A DNA stretch of 49,928 bases from Gemmatimonadota bacterium (GTDB lineage Bacteria; Gemmatimonadota; Gemmatimonadetes; Longimicrobiales; Gaopeijiaceae): the NCBI GenBank assembly GCA_026706635.1, contig JAPOYJ010000043.1, positions 1 through 49,928 on the forward strand. Direction: 5' to 3'. The first letter of the stretch is position 1; each line of letters opens with the position of its first letter. A program made the translations under genes and the position numbers. Under the pieces are notes generated by a model. It ran no database searches. It saw nothing but the letters and a program-made list of their open reading frames with translations, and had not been told where the DNA came from. Shown piece by piece: positions 17,771-25,484 of the stretch.

Positions 17771-18272
17771 TCGCGCAGGTCGGGCATCCGGGCCCCCCTC
17801 CCGAGCGGGCGAGCTGGAAGAGGGGCGAGAGGCCCGGACGGGGTTGCTCTCCGCGCCCGCCTCGGTGCGCGATGTGGCCGTCAGCCGTCGGAGGTACGCG
17901 CCCGGAGTCCAGCGCCTCCCCACTCCCAGACGGCGTGCGCCGCGCCGCCCCTCGCCGGCGACGCCGCCATCGGTTCGCGATCTCAACCCGGCGCCAGCCG
18001 AGACAAGGGTGGCCCGGGAGCTGGAGTTCGAGGGCGAGGTGTGGAGCGTAGTGCTACTGGGGGCCGCCACGGTGGGACGCGGGATGGGTACGGGGGCCCA
18101 GGTGCTGCACCTCGGCTTCGAGGCGCCGGTCGGCGCGGCCGACCCCGGGCGCACGGCATACGTTGCTGCAGGCAGATTCGAGGATGTGCACGACGACGTG
18201 CTGCGGAAACTGCTATCCGAGGCTACGGGCACCGATGAGGCCGAGCGCAGATCGGCGGCGGGGCAGAGTTGA
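17763..18272 (+). CDS. Conserved hypothetical protein, basic N-terminus
   Basis: A 169-residue frame from GTG at 17763, which overlaps the HNH gene. Residues 1-80 are Arg/Pro-rich, low in complexity and probably disordered. Residues 85-160 look like a folded alpha/beta domain (ELEFEGEVWSVVLLG, then TGAQVLHLGFEAP and GRTAYVAAGRFEDV). No family is recognised. The true start could be nearer the domain. The overlaps with HNH upstream and tolC downstream suggest one transcript. Confidence 0.55.
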   Translation: MDSRAGRASGPPSRAGELEEGREARTGLLSAPASVRDVAVSRRRYAPGVQRLPTPRRRAPRRPSPATPPSVRDLNPAPAETRVARELEFEGEVWSVVLLGAATVGRGMGTGAQVLHLGFEAPVGAADPGRTAYVAAGRFEDVHDDVLRKLLSEATGTDEAERRSAAGQS

Positions 18273-19590
18273 CTTGAGCAGGGGAGTCGCGCCGCTGGGA
18301 TTGTTGATCGCGCTCGCGCCGGTCGGGCTGGCCGCACAGGGCGAGGCGCATCCCCCCGTGCCGGGGAAGATCGATACGGTCACCCTGGAGGAGGCCGTTC
18401 AGCGCGCCATGCTGCACAGCGCCCAGCTGGCGCAGACTCTCGCCTCGGTGGCGAATGCCGGCAGTGCGCGGCTTAGGGCCAAGGGCTCGCTACTGCCCAC
18501 GGTGAGCCTTAGCTCCGGGGCCTCGGTGAATAGCGCGGAGCGCTTCGACCCCAATACGCAGCGGGTGGTGAGCGGTAGCAGCGATTCCTACAGCGCCGGG
18601 GTCAACGCCAACTACCAGTTGTTCGCGGGTGGCCGCAAGTACTTCGAGCTGAACCGCGCCCGCGCCGCCGAAGTCGAGGCCGAGGCCCGCCTGCTCACGC
18701 AGCGCTACGCTGTCATCTTTCAGACCAACACGCTCTTCGTGAATGCGCTCCGGCAGTCCGACCTCGCCGCTGTGGCCGAGGCCAGCGTCGAACGCGCAGA
18801 GCAGAGCCTTCAGATTACCCGTGCGAGGCTCCAGGTGGGGAGCGCCACCCGGTCGGACACGCTCCGCACACGCCTGGAGCTGGCGAACGCCCGCCAGACG
18901 CTCCTGCAGGCACGCAACCAGCTCCGTGCGGCCCGTTTCGCTCTGGGTCGCCAGGTGGGGGTGAGCGGCCCCGTCGCCCCCGAGCCGCCCACGGAAATCG
19001 ACCCCGCGCCACTGGCGCTCTCCGAGGCCGAAATCGTCGCGCTCGCCGAGACCGCATCCCCGGCCGTGCAGGCCGCCCGCGCTGCCTCCGAATCGGCCCG
19101 GCACAGCCAGGCGTCGGCTCGCAGCTCCTTCCTGCCCTCGCTCTCCGCCTCCTCGAACTACTCCTGGGCGAATCAGGAGCGCTCCGTCAGGGGAGGGAGC
19201 GCGAGCTGGAGCCTGAGGCTGAGCGGGAGCTTCCAGGTCTTCGACGGCTTCGCCCGCGACCTGGGGCTCGCACAGGCATCCGAGAACCGCAAGGTGGCGC
19301 TCCTGGCCGAGGAGGACGCCAGGCGGGGGGTGCGCCAGGAGGTCGACGCGGCGCTGCGCGCGTTGGAGACGCAGGAGCAGGCGATTGCGATCGCGGAGGA
19401 GGCCCGCCTAGTGGCCCAGGAGGACCTCAGGATCAACCAGGTGCGCTACGAGGCGGACGCAGCGCCGATTCTGGAGGTGGTGACGAGCATGGTGGCGCTC
19501 AGCCAGGCGGAGGCGAATCTGGTGTCCGCAAGGTACGACTACGTGCTGGCCAGGGCAGAACTCGAGTCCATTGTCGGGAGGGAGCTGTAG
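18235..19590 (+). CDS. TolC-family outer-membrane efflux protein
   Basis: About 452 residues. The signal region is RRRGRVDLSRG, then LGLLIALAPVGLAAQ. Two homologous outer-membrane-factor halves follow: long helical segments (TLEEAVQRAMLHS..., SLQITRARLQVGSATRSD) and strands (YSAGVNANYQLFAGG; SWSLRLSGSFQVFDG). It forms the trimeric exit duct for the ATPase/adaptor/permease encoded downstream. Start choice: ATG 18235 gives a basic signal n-region and overlaps the upstream gene by 38 bp. TTG at 18274 is a plausible alternative giving a shorter signal peptide. Confidence 0.88.
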   Translation: MRPSADRRRGRVDLSRGVAPLGLLIALAPVGLAAQGEAHPPVPGKIDTVTLEEAVQRAMLHSAQLAQTLASVANAGSARLRAKGSLLPTVSLSSGASVNSAERFDPNTQRVVSGSSDSYSAGVNANYQLFAGGRKYFELNRARAAEVEAEARLLTQRYAVIFQTNTLFVNALRQSDLAAVAEASVERAEQSLQITRARLQVGSATRSDTLRTRLELANARQTLLQARNQLRAARFALGRQVGVSGPVAPEPPTEIDPAPLALSEAEIVALAETASPAVQAARAASESARHSQASARSSFLPSLSASSNYSWANQERSVRGGSASWSLRLSGSFQVFDGFARDLGLAQASENRKVALLAEEDARRGVRQEVDAALRALETQEQAIAIAEEARLVAQEDLRINQVRYEADAAPILEVVTSMVALSQAEANLVSARYDYVLARAELESIVGREL

Positions 19591-20334
19591 ATGCAAGATG
19601 GGTTGAGGAGTTGGGGGCGCGACGCCGAGGGCGACGACGTCATTATCAAGACCGACAACCTGCGCAAGTACTACGTCCTGGGCGCCGAGACGGTCAGGGC
19701 GGTTCGCGGGGTCGACATGGAGGTCGGGCGGGGCGAGTTCGTCGCCATCATGGGCCCGTCGGGGAGCGGCAAGTCCACCTTCATGAACCTGATCGGCTGC
19801 CTCGACACACCCACGGCCGGACACTACTGGCTGAATGGCAGAGAGGTCTCCGAGCTCTCCGACAACCAGCTCGCCCGCGTCCGGAACCGCGACATCGGCT
19901 TCGTATTCCAGACCTTCAACCTGCTCCCCCGCGCCACAGCGCTTCACAACGTCGAGCTCCCCCTTATCTACGCAGGCGTACGCTCCAAGGAGCGGCGGCG
20001 GCGGGCCGAGGAGAAGCTGGAGCAGGTGGGGCTGGGGGACCGGATGACGCATCGCCCGCCGGAGCTCTCGGGAGGGCAGCGACAGAGGGTGGCGATCGCG
20101 CGGGCGCTGGTGAACGACCCCGCCCTCTTCCTCGCCGACGAGCCCACCGGCAATCTGGACTCCGAGACGACCGCCGAGATCATCGAGGTACTGGGGAGGC
20201 TGAACCGCGCAGGTCAGACGATCCTCCTCGTCACCCACGAGTCCGACATCGCGGCGGCGGCCTACCGCCAGGTGCACCTGAACGACGGTTTGGTCGAGCG
20301 CGACTTCAGGAACGAAGGGATGGAGTGGAATTGA
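19591..20334 (+). CDS. ABC transporter ATP-binding protein (MacB/LolD type)
   Basis: A 247-residue ATPase with Walker [10 protein letters not shown] (about 55-63), a Q-loop in [11 protein letters not shown], signature [15 protein letters not shown] and Walker [13 protein letters not shown], then an H-loop in LLVTHE. The GNLDSET extension is typical of the MacB/LolD/FtsE group. ATG follows the tolC stop directly, with GGGAGGGAG as ribosome site. The stop overlaps the adaptor start (TGATG). It should power the FtsX-like permease at 21925-23139. Confidence 0.95.
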   Translation: MQDGLRSWGRDAEGDDVIIKTDNLRKYYVLGAETVRAVRGVDMEVGRGEFVAIMGPSGSGKSTFMNLIGCLDTPTAGHYWLNGREVSELSDNQLARVRNRDIGFVFQTFNLLPRATALHNVELPLIYAGVRSKERRRRAEEKLEQVGLGDRMTHRPPELSGGQRQRVAIARALVNDPALFLADEPTGNLDSETTAEIIEVLGRLNRAGQTILLVTHESDIAAAAYRQVHLNDGLVERDFRNEGMEWN

Positions 20335-21914
20335 TGCGCCTCACGAATGCGGTACGATCTGCCCAGGGGCCGCCGCGGGGCCGGACCGAGTGCTGGCGTT
20401 GGCGCGCTCCCGCACTCCTGCCCTTGGTGGCCACCGCCACTTTGCAGGCGGCGTGCGCGCGCGACGAGACGGGAGTCGCCGACGGCGTGACGGTGCAGCT
20501 CGCCGCCGCCGAAGTGCGTCCGATGCGAATAACCGCCGAGGCCGACGGAGAGCTCGAGCCGGTGCTGCGGGTGGAGGTCAAGTCGAAGGCCTCGGGCGAG
20601 ATCCTGGAGCTCTTCGTCGACTCCGGAGACGAGGTGGAGGAGGGGACGATCCTCGCCAAGGTCGATCCGCGAGATGTGCAGAACGGGCACGATCAGGCTC
20701 GTGCGGACCTGGACGTGGCCGAGGCGCGGATCAAGAACGCGCGCGCCCAGCTGGAGCGCAATCGCCAGCTCCTCGAGCGGGAGGTGATCACCACCCAGGC
20801 CTTCGAGGTCACCGAGCTCGAGTACGCCAACGCCCAGGCCGCGCTGGTGCGAGCGACCACAAACCTCGAGCTCGCCCAGCTCCGCCTCACCGACGTGACG
20901 ATCAGGGCGCCGCTAGACGGCACGATCCTGGAGAAGCACGTCGAGTATGGCCAGGTCATCCAGTCTGCGACGCAGAACGTCTCCGGCGGCACGACCCTCT
21001 TCGTGATGGCCAACCTCGACGACATGCGGGTGCGCATGCTCGTCGACGAGGTGGATGTCGGGAAGCTGGCGGCGGGCCTCGAGGCGACCGTCACCGTGGA
21101 GGCCTTCCGCGACCGGACCTTCTCGGGCGAGATCGAGAAGATCGAGCCGCAGGCGCTGGTGCAGCAGAATGTGACGATGTTCCCGGTGATAGTGCGTCTC
21201 GACAACCGGGCGGGACTCCTCAAGCCCGGGATGAACGCCGGCGTCGAGGTCCTGATCGACGAGCGCGGCGAGACGCTCGCCGTGCCGAGCAATGCGGTGG
21301 TGCAGGCCCAGGAGGTGGCCGCCGCTGCCGAGGTCCTGGGCCTGGACCCCGAGGCCTTCGCAATCGACTACGGCGCATGGGGACCGCTGATGCAGGATGC
21401 AGCCAGGCGCGCCAGGGAGCTGGCGGGGGATGGTGAACCGGACCCGCCGACCAAGGGCGAGGACGGCGGGCAGCGCGAGGGTGCGGACAACGACTCCACC
21501 GAGGCCGGAGGCGCCCAGGACGCCGCCGATGCTCCGAGCGCGCCGTTCGATCGGTCCGAGATTCGCGCCAAGATCCAGTCCGGCGAGATCTCGATGGACT
21601 CCGCTCGTGCGCTCTTCAGGGCGATGGGCGGCCCAGGCGGTCGAGGAGGCGGTCGTCCAGGGAGCCAGGTGGTGGCCGCTACCGGGGCCTCGACCGGAGA
21701 CCCGGCCTACCGGCCAGCGGTGGGGTTCGTCGTGGACTCGGCCGGAACGATAGACGTGCGCCCCCTCGTGATCGGTCTCAGCGACTGGGACTACGTGGAG
21801 ATTCTGGCGGGTGTGCAGGTGGGCGAGGACCTGGCCCTGGTTGGCCCGGCGCAGCTCCAGGCGAGGCAGCAGGAGCGGATCCGAAGAATTCAGCAGCGCA
21901 TGCGACCCTTCTAG
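20334..21914 (+). CDS. Periplasmic adaptor subunit (MacA/HlyD family) with low-complexity insert
   Basis: A 526-residue lipoprotein adaptor (LQAAC lipobox). It has a biotinyl-lipoyl-like domain (ASGEILELFVDSGDEVEEG), an alpha-helical hairpin (about 120-185), the VTIRAPLDGTILEK return strand, and beta-barrel/membrane-proximal domains. An unusual insert of roughly 100 residues (about 345-455) is acidic and Gly/Asp-rich. It includes SGEISMDSARALFRAMGG, then a GGRGGGRPGS stretch. This motif resembles one in the lipoprotein at 6454-6894. ATG at 20334 overlaps the ATPase stop. The protein bridges the permease and TolC. Confidence 0.9.
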   Translation: MRLTNAVRSAQGPPRGRTECWRWRAPALLPLVATATLQAACARDETGVADGVTVQLAAAEVRPMRITAEADGELEPVLRVEVKSKASGEILELFVDSGDEVEEGTILAKVDPRDVQNGHDQARADLDVAEARIKNARAQLERNRQLLEREVITTQAFEVTELEYANAQAALVRATTNLELAQLRLTDVTIRAPLDGTILEKHVEYGQVIQSATQNVSGGTTLFVMANLDDMRVRMLVDEVDVGKLAAGLEATVTVEAFRDRTFSGEIEKIEPQALVQQNVTMFPVIVRLDNRAGLLKPGMNAGVEVLIDERGETLAVPSNAVVQAQEVAAAAEVLGLDPEAFAIDYGAWGPLMQDAARRARELAGDGEPDPPTKGEDGGQREGADNDSTEAGGAQDAADAPSAPFDRSEIRAKIQSGEISMDSARALFRAMGGPGGRGGGRPGSQVVAATGASTGDPAYRPAVGFVVDSAGTIDVRPLVIGLSDWDYVEILAGVQVGEDLALVGPAQLQARQQERIRRIQQRMRPF

Positions 21915-21924
21915 GCCAACACAG

Positions 21925-23139
21925 ATGTTCCTCGTCCGCGAGACCATCGGAGTTGCGCTGGCGTCCATTCGCGCCAATGCGCTCCGCTCCGGGCTGACGA
22001 CGCTCGGAATCGTGATCGGCACCGCCGCCGTCATCACGATGGTGGCGCTCGGCGAGGGGGCGCAGCGGGCTGTCGAGGCGCAGATCCAGCGGATGGGCAC
22101 CAATGTGCTGACTGTGCGGCCCGGCCAGGGGTGGTGGCGCGGGGTGGCGAGCGGGAGCGTGCGGCTGCATGAGAGCGACGCCATGGCGCTTGCCAACAAC
22201 ATGGGCGGCGTCTACCAGATCGCTCCGGAGGCGGCCAACCGCCTGCAGATCTCCTACCTGAGGTGGAACTCCAACAACCAGGTGGTAGGGACCTGGCCGT
22301 CGTACTTCCCGATGCACCAGCGCCCGCTATCGCACGGCCGCCTCTTCACCGAGGGCGAGCTCCAGGGCAGGCAGAGGGTGGCGGTCCTCGGCTCGGCGGT
22401 GCCGGAGGCGCTGGGGACGCCGGCGGCACTCCTGGTGGGGCGGAGCATCCAGATCCGGGGGATTCGCTTCGAGGTGGTGGGGGTGCTCGAGGAGAAGGGC
22501 TCATTCGGGTGGGAGAACCCCGACGAGCAGCTCTACATCCCCCTGACGACGGCGCTCTACCGGGTGATGGGGAACCGAGACTGGCTACGGGCGATCTACG
22601 TCTCGGCACCGTCGCCCGAGCAGCTCGAACCCGCCTGGGCGGAGATCGACCGCATCATCCGCCGGGAGCACCGCATTCGGCCTGCCGAGGACGCCGACTT
22701 CCAGATCCAGCAGGCGTCGGACTTCCTGGAGACCCTTGGCGAGACGGCCGAGACCTTCACGATGCTCCTGGCGGGGATCGCGGGGGTCAGCCTCCTGGTG
22801 GGGGGCATCGGCATTATGAACATCATGCTCGTGAGCGTGACGGAGCGGACCCGCGAGATCGGGGTGCGGAAGGCGCTCGGCGCCACCCGCAGGGCGATCC
22901 TCTTCCAGTTCCTCGTCGAGGCGCTCGTCCTGTGCGCGCTAGGGGGCGTGCTCGGGGTGGCGGCAGGATTCGGGAGCGCCGAGGTCGTCACCCAGCTCTA
23001 CGGACGGGACACGGCGGTCGCCCCGGCGGCGGTAGTCGTCGCCATGGGCTTCTCGGTCGCTATCGGGCTCTTCTTCGGGATCTGGCCCGCCCGGCGTGCC
23101 TCGCTCCTGGACCCGATAGACGCGCTGCGCTACGAGTAG
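21925..23139 (+). CDS. MacB/FtsX-type ABC permease
   Basis: A 404-residue permease with one N-terminal transmembrane helix (LTTLGIVIGTAAVITMVAL), a ~220-residue periplasmic MacB core domain, and three C-terminal helices. It carries the FtsX signature GGIGIMNIMLVSV then TERTREIGVRKALGATRR. With the upstream ATPase, adaptor and TolC genes it makes a complete tripartite export system. The substrate could be a peptide, lipid or antibiotic and cannot be read from sequence. ATG at 21925 lies 10 bp after the adaptor stop. A stable hairpin follows the gene. Confidence 0.94.
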   Translation: MFLVRETIGVALASIRANALRSGLTTLGIVIGTAAVITMVALGEGAQRAVEAQIQRMGTNVLTVRPGQGWWRGVASGSVRLHESDAMALANNMGGVYQIAPEAANRLQISYLRWNSNNQVVGTWPSYFPMHQRPLSHGRLFTEGELQGRQRVAVLGSAVPEALGTPAALLVGRSIQIRGIRFEVVGVLEEKGSFGWENPDEQLYIPLTTALYRVMGNRDWLRAIYVSAPSPEQLEPAWAEIDRIIRREHRIRPAEDADFQIQQASDFLETLGETAETFTMLLAGIAGVSLLVGGIGIMNIMLVSVTERTREIGVRKALGATRRAILFQFLVEALVLCALGGVLGVAAGFGSAEVVTQLYGRDTAVAPAAVVVAMGFSVAIGLFFGIWPARRASLLDPIDALRYE

Positions 23140-23154
23140 AGTCGGCGGTAGAGA

Positions 23155-23186
23155 GAGTGACAGATTCCATCCACTATCTGTCACTC
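23155..23186. terminator. Inverted repeat after the export operon / upstream of prs
   Basis: GAGTGACAGAT, a 10-base loop, then ATCTGTCACTC form an 11-bp perfect stem starting 16 bp after the permease stop. There is no T-run. It could end or stabilise the export transcript, or be an operator 120 bp upstream of prs. Confidence 0.5.
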
Positions 23187-23306
23187 AGGCGCGGCGCGCG
23201 AGAGGAGCTCACCTGAGATCGGCCAGCGCATCGCCTCCGCCGACTCGCTATATTTCGAGGCTGTAGCGCTGTCGGATCTGTAACCGAAACCCCTAGGCGT
23301 CACGGA

Positions 23307-24296
23307 ATGCAAGACTCTCCCGTCCGCGGCCCCCTCCTGCTCCTGGGGGGGCGGGCCAACCGTCCGCTGGCGGCGGAGATCGCGCAGCTCCTCGACACCT
23401 CGGCCGATGGGGCTAGCATCCGCAACTTCTCCGACGGCGAGATATTCGTCCGGATCGACCGCAACGCCCGCGGCCGCGATGTGTTCATCATCCAGCCGAC
23501 CGTCTCGCACGCAGACACGTTGATGGAGCTGCTCCTCCTGATCGACGCGGCCCGCCGTGCCTCGGCCGCGCACGTAACGGCGGTGGTTCCGTACTTCGGA
23601 TACGGACGCCAGGACCGCAAGGACCAGCCCCGGGTCTCGATCGCGGCCAAGCTGGTCGCCAACCTGGTGGTCGCGGCGGGCGCGGACCGGCTGGTGAGCA
23701 TCGACTTCCACCAGCACCAGATACAGGGGTTCTTCGACATTCCGGTCGATCATCTGTACGCCGCGCCGGTCTTCAACGCCTACTTCCGCGATCAGGGTCT
23801 CGAGAACCTCGTCGTCGTGGCGCCCGACGTCGGTGCCGCCAAGATGGCGCGGGGGTTCGCGAACCGGCTGGGGGCCTCCTTCGCGATCATCGACAAGCGG
23901 CGTCCGCAGGCGAACGTCTCGGAGATCCTGACCGTGGTGGGGGATGTGGAGGGGCGCACCGGCCTCCTCGTCGACGACATGGTCGATACCGGAGGCACGA
24001 TCGCCCAGGCGGTCCACGCCCTGAAGGAACGGGGAGCCAGCTCGGTCTACGTAGCCGCCACCCACGCCATCCTCTCGGGCGAGGCGGTTGAGAGGCTCGC
24101 GGCATCTCCGCTCGACGAGCTCGTCGTCACCAACACGATTCACATCCCCGAGTCCAAGCGCTTCGACCGCATGAGAGTGCTCTCGGTCGCCGATCTGCTG
24201 GCTCGCGCAATCTCCTACATCCACGCCAACGCCTCGGTCAGCAAGCTCTTCGAGCACCGCAAACGCAAAGGCCGTTCGCGCGCGGCGCTGGCGTGA
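23307..24296 (+). CDS. prs: Ribose-phosphate pyrophosphokinase (PRPP synthase)
   Basis: A 329-residue class I enzyme that makes PRPP from ribose 5-phosphate and ATP. Features are FSDGEIFVRI, VVPYFGYGRQDRK (flexible ATP loop), SIDFHQHQIQGFFDIP and the PRPP-binding loop VDDMVDTGGTI. Length is normal. The ATG at 23307 has no strong ribosome site. It is followed by rplY and pth, a common bacterial order. A remnant of a MITE-like end lies in the short gap before rplY. Confidence 0.96.
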   Translation: MQDSPVRGPLLLLGGRANRPLAAEIAQLLDTSADGASIRNFSDGEIFVRIDRNARGRDVFIIQPTVSHADTLMELLLLIDAARRASAAHVTAVVPYFGYGRQDRKDQPRVSIAAKLVANLVVAAGADRLVSIDFHQHQIQGFFDIPVDHLYAAPVFNAYFRDQGLENLVVVAPDVGAAKMARGFANRLGASFAIIDKRRPQANVSEILTVVGDVEGRTGLLVDDMVDTGGTIAQAVHALKERGASSVYVAATHAILSGEAVERLAASPLDELVVTNTIHIPESKRFDRMRVLSVADLLARAISYIHANASVSKLFEHRKRKGRSRAALA

Positions 24297-24301
24297 CACC
24301 T

Positions 24302-24316
24302 ATCCACGGACTGGCG
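24302..24316. mobile_element. MITE-like right-end remnant between prs and rplY
   Basis: TATCCACGGACTGG matches the right terminal repeat. No other part of the element is present. Confidence 0.4.
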
Positions 24317-24324
24317 ATTTCAAG

Positions 24325-24627
24325 ATGCAAGCGAAACTGAAGGTCTCCACCCGTAGCGGGTCGGGGAAGGGAGCCGCCCGCAAGCTGCGACGCGACGGTC
24401 GTATTCCCGGCATCGTCTATGGGGGAGGCGGGGGCAGCGACCTGATCTCGATGCGTGCTCGTGAGACGCACCTTCTTCTCCGGTCTGTCGGGGTCGACGA
24501 CACCGTCTTCGAGCTGTCCTTCGACGACGAGCGCACCGAGTACGCCAGGGTGCAGGAGGTGCAGACGCACCCCTACCGCCCCGAGCTGCTTCACATCGAC
24601 TTCATGCGCGTTGATCCCGGCGCCTGA
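24325..24627 (+). CDS. rplY: 50S ribosomal protein L25, short (N-terminal domain only)
   Basis: A 100-residue 5S-rRNA-binding protein. It contains the RKLRRDGRIPGIVYG segment and the VQEVQTHPYRPELLHIDF strand of L25/CTC. The frame stops (DFMRVDPGA) where CTC-type proteins normally continue into a second domain of about 100 residues. MITE-like sequence begins roughly 25 bp downstream. It may be a natural short form as in enterobacteria, or a CTC protein truncated by the insertion. Co-directional with prs and pth. Confidence 0.88.
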   Translation: MQAKLKVSTRSGSGKGAARKLRRDGRIPGIVYGGGGGSDLISMRARETHLLLRSVGVDDTVFELSFDDERTEYARVQEVQTHPYRPELLHIDFMRVDPGA

Positions 24628-24652
24628 GCCGCTCTGCATTCAGGTGCGGGCG

Positions 24653-24820
24653 ACCAGCGGACAAGGCTCCTGCGGCAGGAGTGGCGCTGCGTCCCCTCTG
24701 GACCGCTCTGTTCGCCCGCCCACAGTGTAATGTGTGCTTTACAATATGTAATCCATGGTTTACAATTCCCGTACCCATGGCTTCGCTCTGCGTCTCGCCT
24801 CGCCAGAGGAGCGCTCCTAG
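24653..24820. mobile_element. MITE-like element with core, copy 4, upstream of pth
   Basis: The diverged left end is CCAGCGGACAAGGCTCC. The core is at 24726-24764, then CCGTACCCATGGCTTCGCTC, which matches the copy at 43870. The right terminus is lost; sequence ends at CTAG 24817-24820, three bases before the pth ATG. Confidence 0.65.
24726..24764. repeat. 39-bp twin-palindrome core, copy 4
   Basis: Units at 24726-24743 and 24747-24764, both TGTAA-N8-TTACA, with spacer ATA. Majority orientation. Confidence 0.9.
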
Positions 24821-24823
24821 ATC

Positions 24824-25426
24824 ATGAGCGCGCTCTCCGATTCGACTGCGACGCAAGGCGGGCCGAAGTTCGTCGTGGGCCTGGGAAATCCGGGCCCTCG
24901 CTACGACGACACGCGCCACAATGTCGGCTGGTGGGTCCTTGACCGTGTCGCCTTCGACCACGACTTCGGCCCCTTCGAGCGCTCAGGTCCGCTGCTCGCG
25001 ACAGTCGGAGCAGTTGGTGGCCGGACGATCGCGCTTGTGAAGCCAAGTACCTACATGAACCGGAGCGGACTCGCCGTCGCGGCCCTCGACACCCCGGAGG
25101 GCTTCGAGGCGGCCCGCGACCTCCTGGTCGTGGCCGACGACGCGAATCTGGATGTGGGGCGGGTGCGCCTGCGGGCACGCGGGGGTGCCGGGGGCCACAA
25201 TGGACTCCGCTCGGTTGCCGGCGCGCTGGGCACATCCGAGTACGCCCGCCTGCGGGTCGGAGTGGGGACGGCACCTCCGGGGGCCGATCTCACCGAGTGG
25301 GTCCTATCGTCGATGACCGCCGAGGACGAGGAGGTGATAGTCGATCTCCTGCCGACGCTGGCCGACGCGGTGGTGGCGTGGGCCGAGGAGGGGGTGGAGT
25401 CGGCAATGAATCGCTTCAATAGATGA
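24824..25426 (+). CDS. pth: Peptidyl-tRNA hydrolase
   Basis: A 200-residue enzyme that recycles peptidyl-tRNA released from stalled ribosomes. Motifs are VVGLGNPGPRY, DTRHNVG with the catalytic His at 32, KPSTYMNRSG, and DDANLDVGRVRLRARGGAGG then HNGLRS. Start ATG 24824 gives a 13-residue lead before the conserved core. No ribosome site is visible because a MITE-like element ends three bases upstream. It follows prs and rplY in a typical order. Confidence 0.96.
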   Translation: MSALSDSTATQGGPKFVVGLGNPGPRYDDTRHNVGWWVLDRVAFDHDFGPFERSGPLLATVGAVGGRTIALVKPSTYMNRSGLAVAALDTPEGFEAARDLLVVADDANLDVGRVRLRARGGAGGHNGLRSVAGALGTSEYARLRVGVGTAPPGADLTEWVLSSMTAEDEEVIVDLLPTLADAVVAWAEEGVESAMNRFNR

Positions 25427-25484
25427 CTGCTATCTGTTGTCATTTCATGACTTGAGAACATTCAATCAATAGGGTGCACGAGAC

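Noticed and set aside
25427-25484. Promoter for hppA (TTGTCA with a poor -10)
   Set aside because: The -10 match is weak, and no second feature supports it.
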